A DNA stretch of 8,315 nucleotides from Parabacteroides sp. TM07-1AC. Lineage in GTDB: Bacteria; Bacteroidota; Bacteroidia; Bacteroidales; Tannerellaceae. A program made the position numbers and the translations under genes. Positions 1-7,003 of this stretch are shown piece by piece (position 1 is the stretch's first letter; each line of letters begins with the position of its first letter). The stretch is taken from assembly GCF_003480915.1 (NCBI RefSeq), contig NZ_QUKD01000011.1:80569-88883 (forward strand), in the 5' to 3' direction. Under the pieces are notes generated by a model. That model was given only the letters and a program-made list of their open reading frames with translations. It did not search any database and was not told the origin of the DNA.

Positions 1-48
1 AACGACGGACCGGAAGTCTGGAAGCAGTTGAGTTGGATGGAGGAATAA
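1..48 (+). CDS. 3' end of an unidentified upstream gene (partial)
   Basis: Frame 1 reads NDGPEVWKQLSWMEE followed by TAA at 46-48. Its codons look like normal Bacteroides coding sequence. An intrinsic terminator begins 19 bases after the stop, which fits this being the end of a transcription unit. Fifteen residues are too few to name a family, and I assign no function. It may belong to a neighbouring PUL or to an unrelated operon. Confidence 0.5.
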   Translation, partial: NDGPEVWKQLSWMEE

Positions 49-63
49 AAACCATTCGAACTC

Positions 64-93
64 TTGAAAAGTCCTGGAAAACGTTTACTTTTG
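64..93 (+). promoter_or_regulatory. Predicted Bacteroides-type promoter for the sigma gene, inside the terminator
   Basis: TTG at 64-66 and TACTTTTG at 86-93 match the Bacteroides primary-sigma promoter (-33 TTG, -7 TAnnTTTG) with a 19-base spacer. The -7 element occupies the loop of the preceding terminator and the -33 element abuts its left arm. The expected transcription start is near 97-100, leaving a leader of roughly 30 bases before the sigma-factor ATG at 128. Transcripts starting here would carry only the right arm of the hairpin and so could not form the terminator. This rests on motif matching alone, and AT-rich DNA gives chance hits. Confidence 0.5.
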
Positions 94-109
94 TTTCCAG
101 GACTTTTTT
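67..109 (+). terminator. Strong intrinsic terminator after the upstream gene
   Basis: A perfect 14-bp stem, AAAAGTCCTGGAAA (67-80) paired with TTTCCAGGACTTTT (94-107), encloses a 13-base loop. The right arm runs directly into a T tract (104-109). Because the stem is flanked by A's on the left and T's on the right, it could also terminate transcription coming from the other strand. The loop contains a promoter-like TAnnTTTG element, described separately. Confidence 0.85.
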
Positions 110-127
110 ATTTATTGGAAAAGGAAG

Positions 128-697
128 ATGTTAACAGAAAAACGGATAGTACCTTATAGTTTTGAGGAAATATATGTTTCATATTTCTCCAGGATGAAGT
201 ATTTTGCTTTAGAATATGTATTATCTGAAGAGGATGCAGAGAATATTGTACAGGATGTTTTTACCGAACTATGGGAAAGAAAAGAATTACTTACTTATAA
301 TATTAATTTAGTCGCATTCCTTTTTACCTCTATAAAAAACAGATGTATAGATCATTTGCGGCACCGTACAGTTGTTCAGGAAGCTGTTGATAAAATACAG
401 GAAGAATACTTGATGACTTTACGGGTTAAGCTTGCTTCTTTGGAATTGTTTGATCAGTCTCTTTTTTCGGAGCAGGAAATAGAGCGAATTGTTACTGAAA
501 TAATTGATTCACTGCCGGATAAATGTCGTGAGATATTTATAAAAAGCAGAGTGGAAGGGAAAAAACAGAAAGAGATTGCTGCAGAATTGAATCTGTCGCT
601 TAAAACTGTTGAAAACCAAATGAATATAGCTTATAAAAAGATAAAAGCTGAATTAAAAGATTATTTGCCTCTTCTTTTGTTCTTTTTGAATAATTAA
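128..697 (+). CDS. ECF-type RNA polymerase sigma-70 factor (Bacteroidetes PUL family)
   Basis: This 189-residue protein is an extracytoplasmic-function sigma factor. It would direct RNA polymerase to the susC-operon promoter once freed from its anti-sigma factor. Sigma region 2 spans about residues 11-80, with the helix SEEDAENIVQDVFTELWE (33-50) and NRCIDHLRHR (71-80). Region 4 spans about 122-176, with SLPDKCREIF (128-137) and a helix-turn-helix around KEIAAELNLSLKTVENQM (148-165). A short hydrophobic tail (YLPLLLFFLNN) ends the protein, as in many PUL sigma factors. Length is normal for the family and no region is missing. ATG 128 is the first in-frame start after the terminator and has a weak AAGGAAG just upstream. 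The FecR-type gene follows, the standard sigma/anti-sigma order. The specific target promoter cannot be read from the sequence. Confidence 0.93.
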   Translation: MLTEKRIVPYSFEEIYVSYFSRMKYFALEYVLSEEDAENIVQDVFTELWERKELLTYNINLVAFLFTSIKNRCIDHLRHRTVVQEAVDKIQEEYLMTLRVKLASLELFDQSLFSEQEIERIVTEIIDSLPDKCREIFIKSRVEGKKQKEIAAELNLSLKTVENQMNIAYKKIKAELKDYLPLLLFFLNN

Positions 698-762
698 AAA
701 AATAAATACCCTTTTGGGGGTTTTCTCTCCTTCATCCGTTTATTAAATACAATACGGAAAAT
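698..762 (+). promoter_or_regulatory. Sigma/anti-sigma spacer with G-rich/T-rich motif
   Basis: The 65-base spacer contains ACCC-TTTT-GGGGG-TTTTC (708-725) and, ten bases later, CCGTTTA (736-742). The first part can fold into a small hairpin (ACCC with GGGT, or CCC with GGG around TTTT) followed by four T's, too weak for a confident terminator. CCGT (736-739) and ACGG (754-757) can also pair just before the ATG. From memory, similar GGGG-TTTTC ... CCGTTTA spacers recur between Bacteroides PUL sigma and anti-sigma genes. That could reflect an autoregulatory ECF promoter or a translational element controlling the ratio of the two proteins. Function is inferred only, and the same motif is not visible upstream of susC. 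Confidence 0.35.
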
Positions 763-1749
763 ATGGACGAACGAATATATAAATATTTTTATGAGGAACT
801 TTCCCGGGAGGAACGTTTATCCTTGTTGCGGGATGTAGAGGTTGATGAAGCTTTGCGAAAGGATTTTGCAGAGTTACAGAATATGCATGCATTGATGAAT
901 CTGGGACATCAGTTGGAAAACAAGGTAATCGGTAAGCAAAAGTATAATCAGTTTATTTCGCGTAAGCAGCATGGCGTTTCGCAAAAAAGATGGTTGCGTT
1001 GGGGTAACTATGCTGCTCTTATTATTATGTTGGTGGTTTCTTCGAGTCTGTTGACATACCAATATATGCAAATTAAGATGCAGCAGGAATTATCTCCCGA
1101 TTCAATGAATACTTTGTATACACCTGCCGGGCAGCGGGCACAATTGGTTCTGCAGGATGGGACGGAGGTCTGGTTGAATGCAAAATCCAAATTGATATAT
1201 CCTTCACAGTTTACAGGTAAAGAAAGAAAGGTAGTAGTGGAGGGGGAAGCTTTTTTTAATGTGGCTAAGGACTATGAAAAACCATTTATCGTTTCATCAC
1301 AAGATGTGGATATGAAGGTTTTGGGGACACAGTTTAATGTGTACTGTTATCCAGAAGCCGGCTATATTCAGACTAGCTTGCTGGAAGGTTCCGTTCGTGT
1401 CTTTTTTCAGGATAAAGAAAGTGAGGGAATCACTTTGAAGCCCGATCAGCAGGTGACAGTCACCGGAGGAAAAATGGTTGTAGAACCGATTTCTTTGAAT
1501 GATCATTTTTTATGGCGTGAAGGTATTTATGCTTTTGAGAATGAACCTTTGATAAATATACTAAAGAAAATGGAATTGTATTATGATGTAAAGATCATGG
1601 TTAAGGATACTTCTTTATTCAATGATACTTATACCGGTAAATTCAGGCAGCGTGACAGTCTTGATGATGTATTCCGGGTGTTACAGCAGATACGAAAATT
1701 CAAAGTAGAAAAAGATAAAGATAAAAATATTGTGACCTTGAGTAAATAA
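763..1749 (+). CDS. FecR-family transmembrane anti-sigma factor with C-terminal DUF4974-type domain
   Basis: This 328-residue inner-membrane protein should hold the neighbouring ECF sigma factor inactive until it is signalled from the periplasm. Residues 1-79 form a charged cytoplasmic segment, the presumed sigma-binding part. Residues 82-102 (NYAALIIMLVVSSSLLTYQYM) are the single membrane helix. A FecR domain covers about 118-212, with LYTPAGQRAQLVLQDGTEVW, the VEGEAFFNV block (159-167) and VLGTQFNV (186-193). A C-terminal domain of about 256-326 (FENEPLINILKKMELYY onward) matches the DUF4974 / STN-like domain seen in Bacteroidetes anti-sigma factors and is the likely contact for SusC's STN domain. 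Length is typical. ATG 763 is preceded by only a weak purine stretch. It probably shares a transcript with the sigma gene, although the spacer may hold its own promoter. Confidence 0.93.
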   Translation: MDERIYKYFYEELSREERLSLLRDVEVDEALRKDFAELQNMHALMNLGHQLENKVIGKQKYNQFISRKQHGVSQKRWLRWGNYAALIIMLVVSSSLLTYQYMQIKMQQELSPDSMNTLYTPAGQRAQLVLQDGTEVWLNAKSKLIYPSQFTGKERKVVVEGEAFFNVAKDYEKPFIVSSQDVDMKVLGTQFNVYCYPEAGYIQTSLLEGSVRVFFQDKESEGITLKPDQQVTVTGGKMVVEPISLNDHFLWREGIYAFENEPLINILKKMELYYDVKIMVKDTSLFNDTYTGKFRQRDSLDDVFRVLQQIRKFKVEKDKDKNIVTLSK

Positions 1750-1794
1750 CATGTTAAACTAAAAACAGAATGCGTATGAAGAAATAACAATCGT

Positions 1795-1832
1795 AAAAAA
1801 CAAAAGCGGCAGAAGCTACCAACAACTGCCGC
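1795..1832 (-). terminator. Minus-strand intrinsic terminator between anti-sigma gene and susC
   Basis: Read on the minus strand, GCGGCAG (1832-1826), a 13-base loop and CTGCCGC (1812-1806) form a perfect 7-bp GC-rich stem followed by TTTTGTTTTTT (1805-1795). On the + strand the same stem is followed by CGATGTAAAGC with no T run, so it cannot terminate susC transcription. This direction-specific design is the best evidence for an antisense transcript. In the susC mRNA the hairpin could still form and affect RNA stability. Confidence 0.75.
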
Positions 1833-1881
1833 CGATGTAAAGCAAACACAAGTCGTAAAATTTTAGTATTCACTTTTAACA
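1795..1881 (-). ncRNA. Predicted cis-antisense small RNA over the susC leader (DonS-like)
   Basis: The minus strand carries TACATTTG (1894 down to 1887), an exact match to the Bacteroides -7 element. About 50 bases further along it carries a well-formed intrinsic terminator. A transcript starting near 1880 and ending near 1795 would be about 85 nt and fully complementary to the untranslated leader of susC. It lies between the anti-sigma gene and a susC regulated by ECF sigma. That is where cis-encoded repressor RNAs such as DonS of Bacteroides fragilis are known. The -33 match is poor (CTG at 1917-1915), so the start site is approximate. There is no open reading frame of note. The expected role is to lower susC-operon expression by pairing with its mRNA. 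Direct evidence of transcription is lacking. Confidence 0.55.
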
Positions 1882-1886
1882 TTGAA

Positions 1887-1917
1887 CAAATGTATGAAAA
1901 GAAAAACTTTGTTACAG
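1887..1917 (-). promoter_or_regulatory. Predicted antisense RNA promoter overlapping the susC start codon
   Basis: CAAATGTA on the + strand at 1887-1894 is TACATTTG on the minus strand, matching TAnnTTTG exactly. A CTG at 1917-1915, 20 bases upstream in minus-strand terms, is an imperfect -33 TTG. The element includes the first base of the susC ATG at 1894, so the promoter lies over the beginning of the susC coding sequence. The correctly placed downstream terminator supports it. Confidence 0.45.
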
Positions 1918-4900
1918 CACTTTGCTGTGCTTAATAACAGCATTAAAGATTTTTTTAGGATTATGAGAATATCACTGTTACTTTTATTTGTCTGTGTATG
2001 TCAGTTAATGGCAACTGATATGGATGCACAAAATACAATTGTTAAAATCAAACAGAATAATATTTCTGTTAAACAGTTGATAAAAGAGATCGAGTCGCAG
2101 ACTGACTATTTGGTCGTATTCCGGAATCAGGATGTGGATGTGGATAAGTTGATTTCTTTTAAAAAGACATCAGCCAAAGTTGCTGATCTTTTAGAAGAAA
2201 TGTGCAAAAATGCAAATATTAATTTTGTATTTGCAAGTAATTACATTACTCTATCGAAAAAGCAAGCTGAAGCGGAACAGGGAAAGAAAAAAGTAGAGGG
2301 GACTGTTACTGATGTAAAAGGCGATCCTATTATCGGTGTAAATGTTGTGGAAGTTGGGACAAATAATGGTATTATTACCGATATAGACGGAAATTATTCA
2401 TTGGAGGTTGATGACAATGCAACCATTCAATTTTCTTTTATAGGTTATTTGAGCCAAAGTGTGGCAGTACAAGGAAAAAATGTCGTAAACATAAAACTTC
2501 AGGAAGATATGCAAGCATTGGATGAAGTTGTTGTGGTTGGTTATGGTACTGCTAAGAAAAGTGATTTAGCCGGCTCTGTTGTTCGTGCGGATCTGGGTAC
2601 TTTACAGGAATCTCCCAGTATCAGTTTGGGTTCCGCCTTACAGGGAACTGTTCCGGGGCTGAATGTGGGTGCGGTCACAGAGGCTGGTAAGGGACCGGAT
2701 ATGTCAATCCGTGGACGTACATCCATCAGCGGAGGAAATTCACCGCTGATTGTTCTGGATGGTATTATATTCCGTGGAAATATGGTCGATATCAATATGA
2801 ATGATGTGGAATCAGTAGATGTATTGAAAGATGCCAGTGCCGCGGCTATTTACGGTTCCGAAGCCAGTAATGGTGTTATCCTTATTACGTCGAAGACTGG
2901 TAAGGTGATGAGTAAACCGACTATCGAATATAGCGGCTCTTTTTCTTACCAGCAACCGACTAATAAGGATATGTTTCCTGAAGGGAGAGACGGTTTCCTT
3001 CGTAAGATTAGCGATCGTTTTCTGGAAGAGAGCAGAACCGGTAACGATATGCTGACAATGAATCCGAACTGGGATGTAACGAAACATTTGATGGATGGAA
3101 ATACATTGGCTGGTTATAATGCCGGAACAGAAACAGACTGGTGGGACTTGCTGACGAATGATATGCCGTATATCCAAAATCATAATTTAAGCGTGAGAGG
3201 AAAAAATGAACTGAGCAGCTATTATTTCTCTATGGGATATACGGATCAGCAGAACCTTATTATCAATGATACTTATAAACGTTATAACGTCAGGGTTAAT
3301 ATGGATACCAAAATCACTAATTGGTTGAAGGTGGGGGTACAGTCTTTTTTTACAGTCAGTGATTATTCGGGAGTGGCTCCGACATTATCAACAGTTGTCA
3401 ATTTGCCTCCGATTGTTGCAGTGACGGATGAAAGCGGGGAATATATTAAAGAACCGTATAAAAATACGACCAATCCGTTGCTTCAGATAGAGCAGGATGA
3501 TGTAAACAAGCGTTATAACTTATTCGCTAATTTTTATGCGGATGTTGATATTCCTTTTATCAAAGGTTTAAACTACCGTATGAATTTCTCACAGAATTTG
3601 ATTGAAGGGAAAGAGTATAATTATAATGCACTGGGACAAAACTTTACAGGGAAAGCTTCAAAGATGAATTCCAGTCAATACAACTGGACAGTCGATAATA
3701 TTGTCTCTTACAAACGTACATTTGGGAAACATTCTATCAATGCGACTTTCGTATATGGTGTTGAAAAGCGACAATATGAAGATACGAAAGCTGGTGCAGC
3801 CAATTTCCAGAATGGTATTTTAGGGTTTGACAAGCTCGAAGCTGGACAAGCCGATTTACAAACGGCAGAGTCAGGGGCTTGGCAGGAATCCAGCCTATAT
3901 ACTATGTTGCGTGCTATTTATTCATTTAACGATCGGTATATCTTTACGGGAACAGTGCGTCGGGACGGCTTTTCCGGCTTTGGTAAAGATCATAAATTCG
4001 GAGTATTCCCTTCAGGTGCTTTTGCCTGGAGAATCAGCGAAGAAGATTTTTTCAAAGAGAAAGTCAATTGGATGGAGAATCTGAAATTGCGTTTGTCTTA
4101 TGGTTCAAACGGAAACAGGACTGTTGGACGCTATCAGACATTGGCTCAGCTGGGTTCAGGAGCAGGATCTATTAAAATTGGTGATACTTCTTATGATGCC
4201 GGTTATTTGTTTGGTGATGGTGCCAGTGCGGAACAGATGCAGTGGATTACGTCATTAGCTAATGCCGATCTGAAGTGGGAAACAACTAATACATTTAATA
4301 CCGGAGTGGATTTCAGTATGTTGAACGGACGTATTTTCGGTAATGTTGATTATTATGTGTCGCAAACGAATAATCTGTTGTTTAATATTAATATCCCCGA
4401 TATGAATGGATTGTCGACTATCCCAACCAATATCGGTAAATTGAAAAATCACGGTGTTGAATTTTCAGTAACAGGTGTGCCCGTACAAACCAAAGATTTT
4501 AGTTGGGATGTGACTTTTAATTTTTCACGTAACAGAAATAAAGTAGTAAGTATCCTGGGGCTTGATGCAGATGGTGATGGAAAAGAAGATGACCTGATCG
4601 CCAATAAAATATTCATGGGGAAGCCTTATGGAGTAAAATATGATTATAACATCATAGGTATGTGGCAATTAGCAGATAAACAAAATGGTTTGATTCCGGA
4701 TGGTTTCGAATACGGTACGTATAAAGTGGAAGATGTAAATAACGACGGAAAGTATACAGCGGATGCAGATCGTAAGATCATTGGTTATGAAGATCCGGCT
4801 TATCGCTTCAGTATTCAGAATACATTCAGATATAAAAACTGGGAGCTGAAGTTTTTTATCAATTCGGTTCAGGGTGGTAAGAAATATTATTATGGTCAGC

Positions 4901-5274
4901 CGGCTAAGGATGTTCCTAATCCGGATAATATTTATCAGGTAAACCTATTCAACTTCGATTACTGGACTCCGGAAAATCCGAATGCACGTTATCGTCAGTT
5001 AGGTTATTTCTCGCAGGCTTTGGGAGGATATGCATTCTCTCCGTATGTACAGCGTAATTTTGTCCGTTTGCAGGATGTTACGGTTTCTTACAATGTGCCG
5101 TCTGCCTGGTTGAATAAATTCAACATAAACCGTTTGAAAGTATATGTATCGGGAAAGAATCTACTGACATTGACAGATTGGGATGGCTGGGATCCGGAAA
5201 CCGGTGCCGGTTTGGATTCTTCCAAATATCCTGTGATGAGAAGTTATTCTGTTGGTCTTAATCTTGAATTTTAA
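1894..5274 (+). CDS. susC-like: SusC-family TonB-dependent outer-membrane transporter with STN signalling domain
   Basis: This 1126-residue protein is the outer-membrane barrel that imports oligosaccharides with TonB energy, in complex with SusD. Residues 1-45 are a signal peptide with hydrophobic core ISLLLLFVCVCQLMA (26-40). An STN domain (about 48-122) marks it as a transducer able to signal to a FecR-type anti-sigma factor. A carboxypeptidase-regulatory-like domain (134-202) follows. The TonB-box-like DEVVVVGYG is at 210-218. The plug domain (about 222-335) shows SIRGR (271-275), LDG (288-290) and DVLKDASAAAIYG (309-321). The barrel fills the rest and ends in NLEF, with the terminal Phe expected for BAM insertion. 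Acidic loops DADGDGKEDD (891-900) and DVNNDGK (947-953) look like calcium-binding loops. A TTG at 1882 would extend the frame by four codons, but ATG 1894 gives the usual MKRK start. No Shine-Dalgarno is seen, which is normal here. The gene is intact. Confidence 0.95.
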   Translation: MKRKTLLQHFAVLNNSIKDFFRIMRISLLLLFVCVCQLMATDMDAQNTIVKIKQNNISVKQLIKEIESQTDYLVVFRNQDVDVDKLISFKKTSAKVADLLEEMCKNANINFVFASNYITLSKKQAEAEQGKKKVEGTVTDVKGDPIIGVNVVEVGTNNGIITDIDGNYSLEVDDNATIQFSFIGYLSQSVAVQGKNVVNIKLQEDMQALDEVVVVGYGTAKKSDLAGSVVRADLGTLQESPSISLGSALQGTVPGLNVGAVTEAGKGPDMSIRGRTSISGGNSPLIVLDGIIFRGNMVDINMNDVESVDVLKDASAAAIYGSEASNGVILITSKTGKVMSKPTIEYSGSFSYQQPTNKDMFPEGRDGFLRKISDRFLEESRTGNDMLTMNPNWDVTKHLMDGNTLAGYNAGTETDWWDLLTNDMPYIQNHNLSVRGKNELSSYYFSMGYTDQQNLIINDTYKRYNVRVNMDTKITNWLKVGVQSFFTVSDYSGVAPTLSTVVNLPPIVAVTDESGEYIKEPYKNTTNPLLQIEQDDVNKRYNLFANFYADVDIPFIKGLNYRMNFSQNLIEGKEYNYNALGQNFTGKASKMNSSQYNWTVDNIVSYKRTFGKHSINATFVYGVEKRQYEDTKAGAANFQNGILGFDKLEAGQADLQTAESGAWQESSLYTMLRAIYSFNDRYIFTGTVRRDGFSGFGKDHKFGVFPSGAFAWRISEEDFFKEKVNWMENLKLRLSYGSNGNRTVGRYQTLAQLGSGAGSIKIGDTSYDAGYLFGDGASAEQMQWITSLANADLKWETTNTFNTGVDFSMLNGRIFGNVDYYVSQTNNLLFNINIPDMNGLSTIPTNIGKLKNHGVEFSVTGVPVQTKDFSWDVTFNFSRNRNKVVSILGLDADGDGKEDDLIANKIFMGKPYGVKYDYNIIGMWQLADKQNGLIPDGFEYGTYKVEDVNNDGKYTADADRKIIGYEDPAYRFSIQNTFRYKNWELKFFINSVQGGKKYYYGQPAKDVPNPDNIYQVNLFNFDYWTPENPNARYRQLGYFSQALGGYAFSPYVQRNFVRLQDVTVSYNVPSAWLNKFNINRLKVYVSGKNLLTLTDWDGWDPETGAGLDSSKYPVMRSYSVGLNLEF

Positions 5275-5278
5275 TAGT

Positions 5279-6988
5279 ATGAATATGAAATCATTAAAAT
5301 ATAGTATTGTATTTCTGGCAGCGTGTACACTTTTTGCGTCGTGTGATGAAAGTAAGTTCCTGGAAGAAAAACCTTTGGATTTTTATTCTCCGGAAAACTC
5401 GATGGAGACGTCTGCCCATTTTCAGTCATCCGTTAATTATTTGTATAACAGGGTTAGGCATTTACAATGGGGAACTAATACGGAAGCCCGGTTTGCTTTG
5501 CGTTATGCTACCGATTTCGCATTTAATGCTACCGATTATTATAAAGCGGCTAAGTTGAATGATTATACGAATGTGATGGTTCCTACTTATTCGGTTCCTT
5601 TGGAAATCTGGAAAACTTGTTATACGATTATATCGAATGCAAATGTAATACTGAACCGATTGACATTAACGGAAGCGATTACGGATAGTGATAAGGACAC
5701 ATTCCGTGGAGAAGCTCTATTTTTTAGGTCTTATGCTTATAAAATTCTGGCTAATCTTTATGGGGGCGTACCGTTGGCTTTGGAAGAGGTTGAGACACCT
5801 CGCCGTGATTATGTCAGGGCCACTCGTGAAGAAGTCTATGATCAGATCAGAAAAGATCTGGAAGAGGCGGAGACGTTATTAGATGATATCGATAAAGTAA
5901 AAGACGGGAAAATAAGTAAGCAAATGGTTGAACATTTGTTATCTGAGATTTATATCAGTCTGGAACAATACGATCAGGCTATCAGTGCGGCGACTCGTGT
6001 AATCGATTATCCGGCTATGGCGTTGATGACTTCCCGTTTCGGATCGCGTAAAGATGAAGAAGGGGACGTTTATTGGGACTTGTTTCGGTTGAATAATCAG
6101 AATCGTAGTAGCGGAAATACAGAAAGTTTGTGGGTTCTTCAGTACGATTATCAGAACCCCGCTTCTTCCACTGAATATAATATGCCATGGGTTGTTTTAC
6201 CATTTTACCAGAATATACAGATTTCAGAGAAAGATGCTTCTGGAAATGAAATAAAAACGAATGCCTTTTTAGGGGTGACAGACGGTAAAGGTGGTCGTGG
6301 AGTTGGTTGGATGCAACCGACGAAGTATTTCTTCAATGATCTATGGAAAAATGGTTCGGAGAATGATATGCGTAATTCCTCTTATAATATAATGCGCGAT
6401 GTAAGGATAGATAATCCGGCATCTCCTGCATTCGGTAAATGGTTAGTGAAAGATGGCTATTCGACTCAGGTTGATTCGATTCGTCAGTGGTTCCCATTCT
6501 TGACCAAAGTCTCTAGAATGAATAATTTCCCGGAAGATTTATATCAGAAGGATTCAAATGGAGAACCGATTGTAACCGAGTTTGGAGAACATTTGTTGAT
6601 AAATAATGCGAATAGTTCTTATAAAGATGAATATATGTATCGTTTGGCAGAAACATATCTATTACGTGCTGAAGCATATATTGGAAAAGGTGATAAAGAA
6701 AAAGCTGCCGCTGATGTTAATGTAGTACGTGCCAGAGCAAAAGCAGAACCGGCAAAAGCTTCTGAAATGGATATTGATTATTTGTTGGATGAACGTATGA
6801 GAGAATTGTACGTGGAAGAAATGCGTATGGTTACTTTATGTCGTATGGGTAAATTAGTGGACAGGAATAGGAAATATAATCCAAAGAGTGGTCCCTCCAT
6901 TTCTGATTATCATAATCTATGGCCTATACCTTTCTCTGAAATTGAACGGAATATCTTTGCTGAAATCAAGCAAAATCCAGGATATTAA
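5279..6988 (+). CDS. susD-like: SusD/RagB-family surface glycan-binding lipoprotein
   Basis: This 569-residue protein caps the SusC barrel at the cell surface and captures glycan for import. MNMKSLKYSIVFLAACTLFA with SC at 21-22 is a lipoprotein signal peptide. Cys22 is the lipidation site and is followed by acidic residues (DES), as expected for surface export. The N-terminal SusD-like domain includes the TPR-type helix GEALFFRSYAYKILANLYGG at about residues 143-162. The C-terminal SusD/RagB domain (about 448-569) shows RLAETYLLRAEAY, the R-E-L ... E-x-R pattern and the terminal WPIPFSEIERN ... NPGY. Length is typical. The frame is open upstream to a TTG at 5252 inside susC, but ATG 5279 places the signal peptide correctly. 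A second ATG at 5285 is an equally possible start. Only 4 bases separate it from the susC stop, so the two genes are co-transcribed and probably translationally coupled. Ligand specificity cannot be read from the sequence. Confidence 0.95.
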   Translation: MNMKSLKYSIVFLAACTLFASCDESKFLEEKPLDFYSPENSMETSAHFQSSVNYLYNRVRHLQWGTNTEARFALRYATDFAFNATDYYKAAKLNDYTNVMVPTYSVPLEIWKTCYTIISNANVILNRLTLTEAITDSDKDTFRGEALFFRSYAYKILANLYGGVPLALEEVETPRRDYVRATREEVYDQIRKDLEEAETLLDDIDKVKDGKISKQMVEHLLSEIYISLEQYDQAISAATRVIDYPAMALMTSRFGSRKDEEGDVYWDLFRLNNQNRSSGNTESLWVLQYDYQNPASSTEYNMPWVVLPFYQNIQISEKDASGNEIKTNAFLGVTDGKGGRGVGWMQPTKYFFNDLWKNGSENDMRNSSYNIMRDVRIDNPASPAFGKWLVKDGYSTQVDSIRQWFPFLTKVSRMNNFPEDLYQKDSNGEPIVTEFGEHLLINNANSSYKDEYMYRLAETYLLRAEAYIGKGDKEKAAADVNVVRARAKAEPAKASEMDIDYLLDERMRELYVEEMRMVTLCRMGKLVDRNRKYNPKSGPSISDYHNLWPIPFSEIERNIFAEIKQNPGY

Positions 6989-7003
6989 TAAATATAATTA
7001 GAT

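Noticed and set aside
891..1071. A mobile element or CRISPR array anywhere in the window
   Set aside because: No transposase, long terminal inverted repeats, target duplications or regularly spaced repeats were seen in this stretch or elsewhere, and no tRNA or rRNA sequence was recognised.
1806..1832. GCGGCAG ... CTGCCGC hairpin as a + strand attenuator terminator before susC
   Set aside because: On the + strand the stem is followed by CGATGTAAAGC with no T run; the T tract exists only on the minus strand.
1882..1893. TTG at 1882 as the susC start
   Set aside because: ATG at 1894 in the same frame gives the usual MKRK signal peptide start; the extra four codons add nothing recognisable.
1914..1928. 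Small inverted repeat ACAGCA-CTT-TGCTGT at the beginning of susC
   Set aside because: It lies in coding sequence for the QHFAVL segment, which I recall as common in SusC N-termini, has no T tract, and may be no more than a codon coincidence.
2541..3183. Minus-strand open frames inside susC (84 and 123 codons) as genes
   Set aside because: They mirror the well-conserved susC coding frame, show no known domain and have no start context; they are shadow frames.
5252..5278. TTG at 5252 as the susD start, overlapping susC
   Set aside because: The added residues VLILNFNS are the susC end read in another frame; ATG 5279 (or 5285) gives a proper lipoprotein signal peptide.
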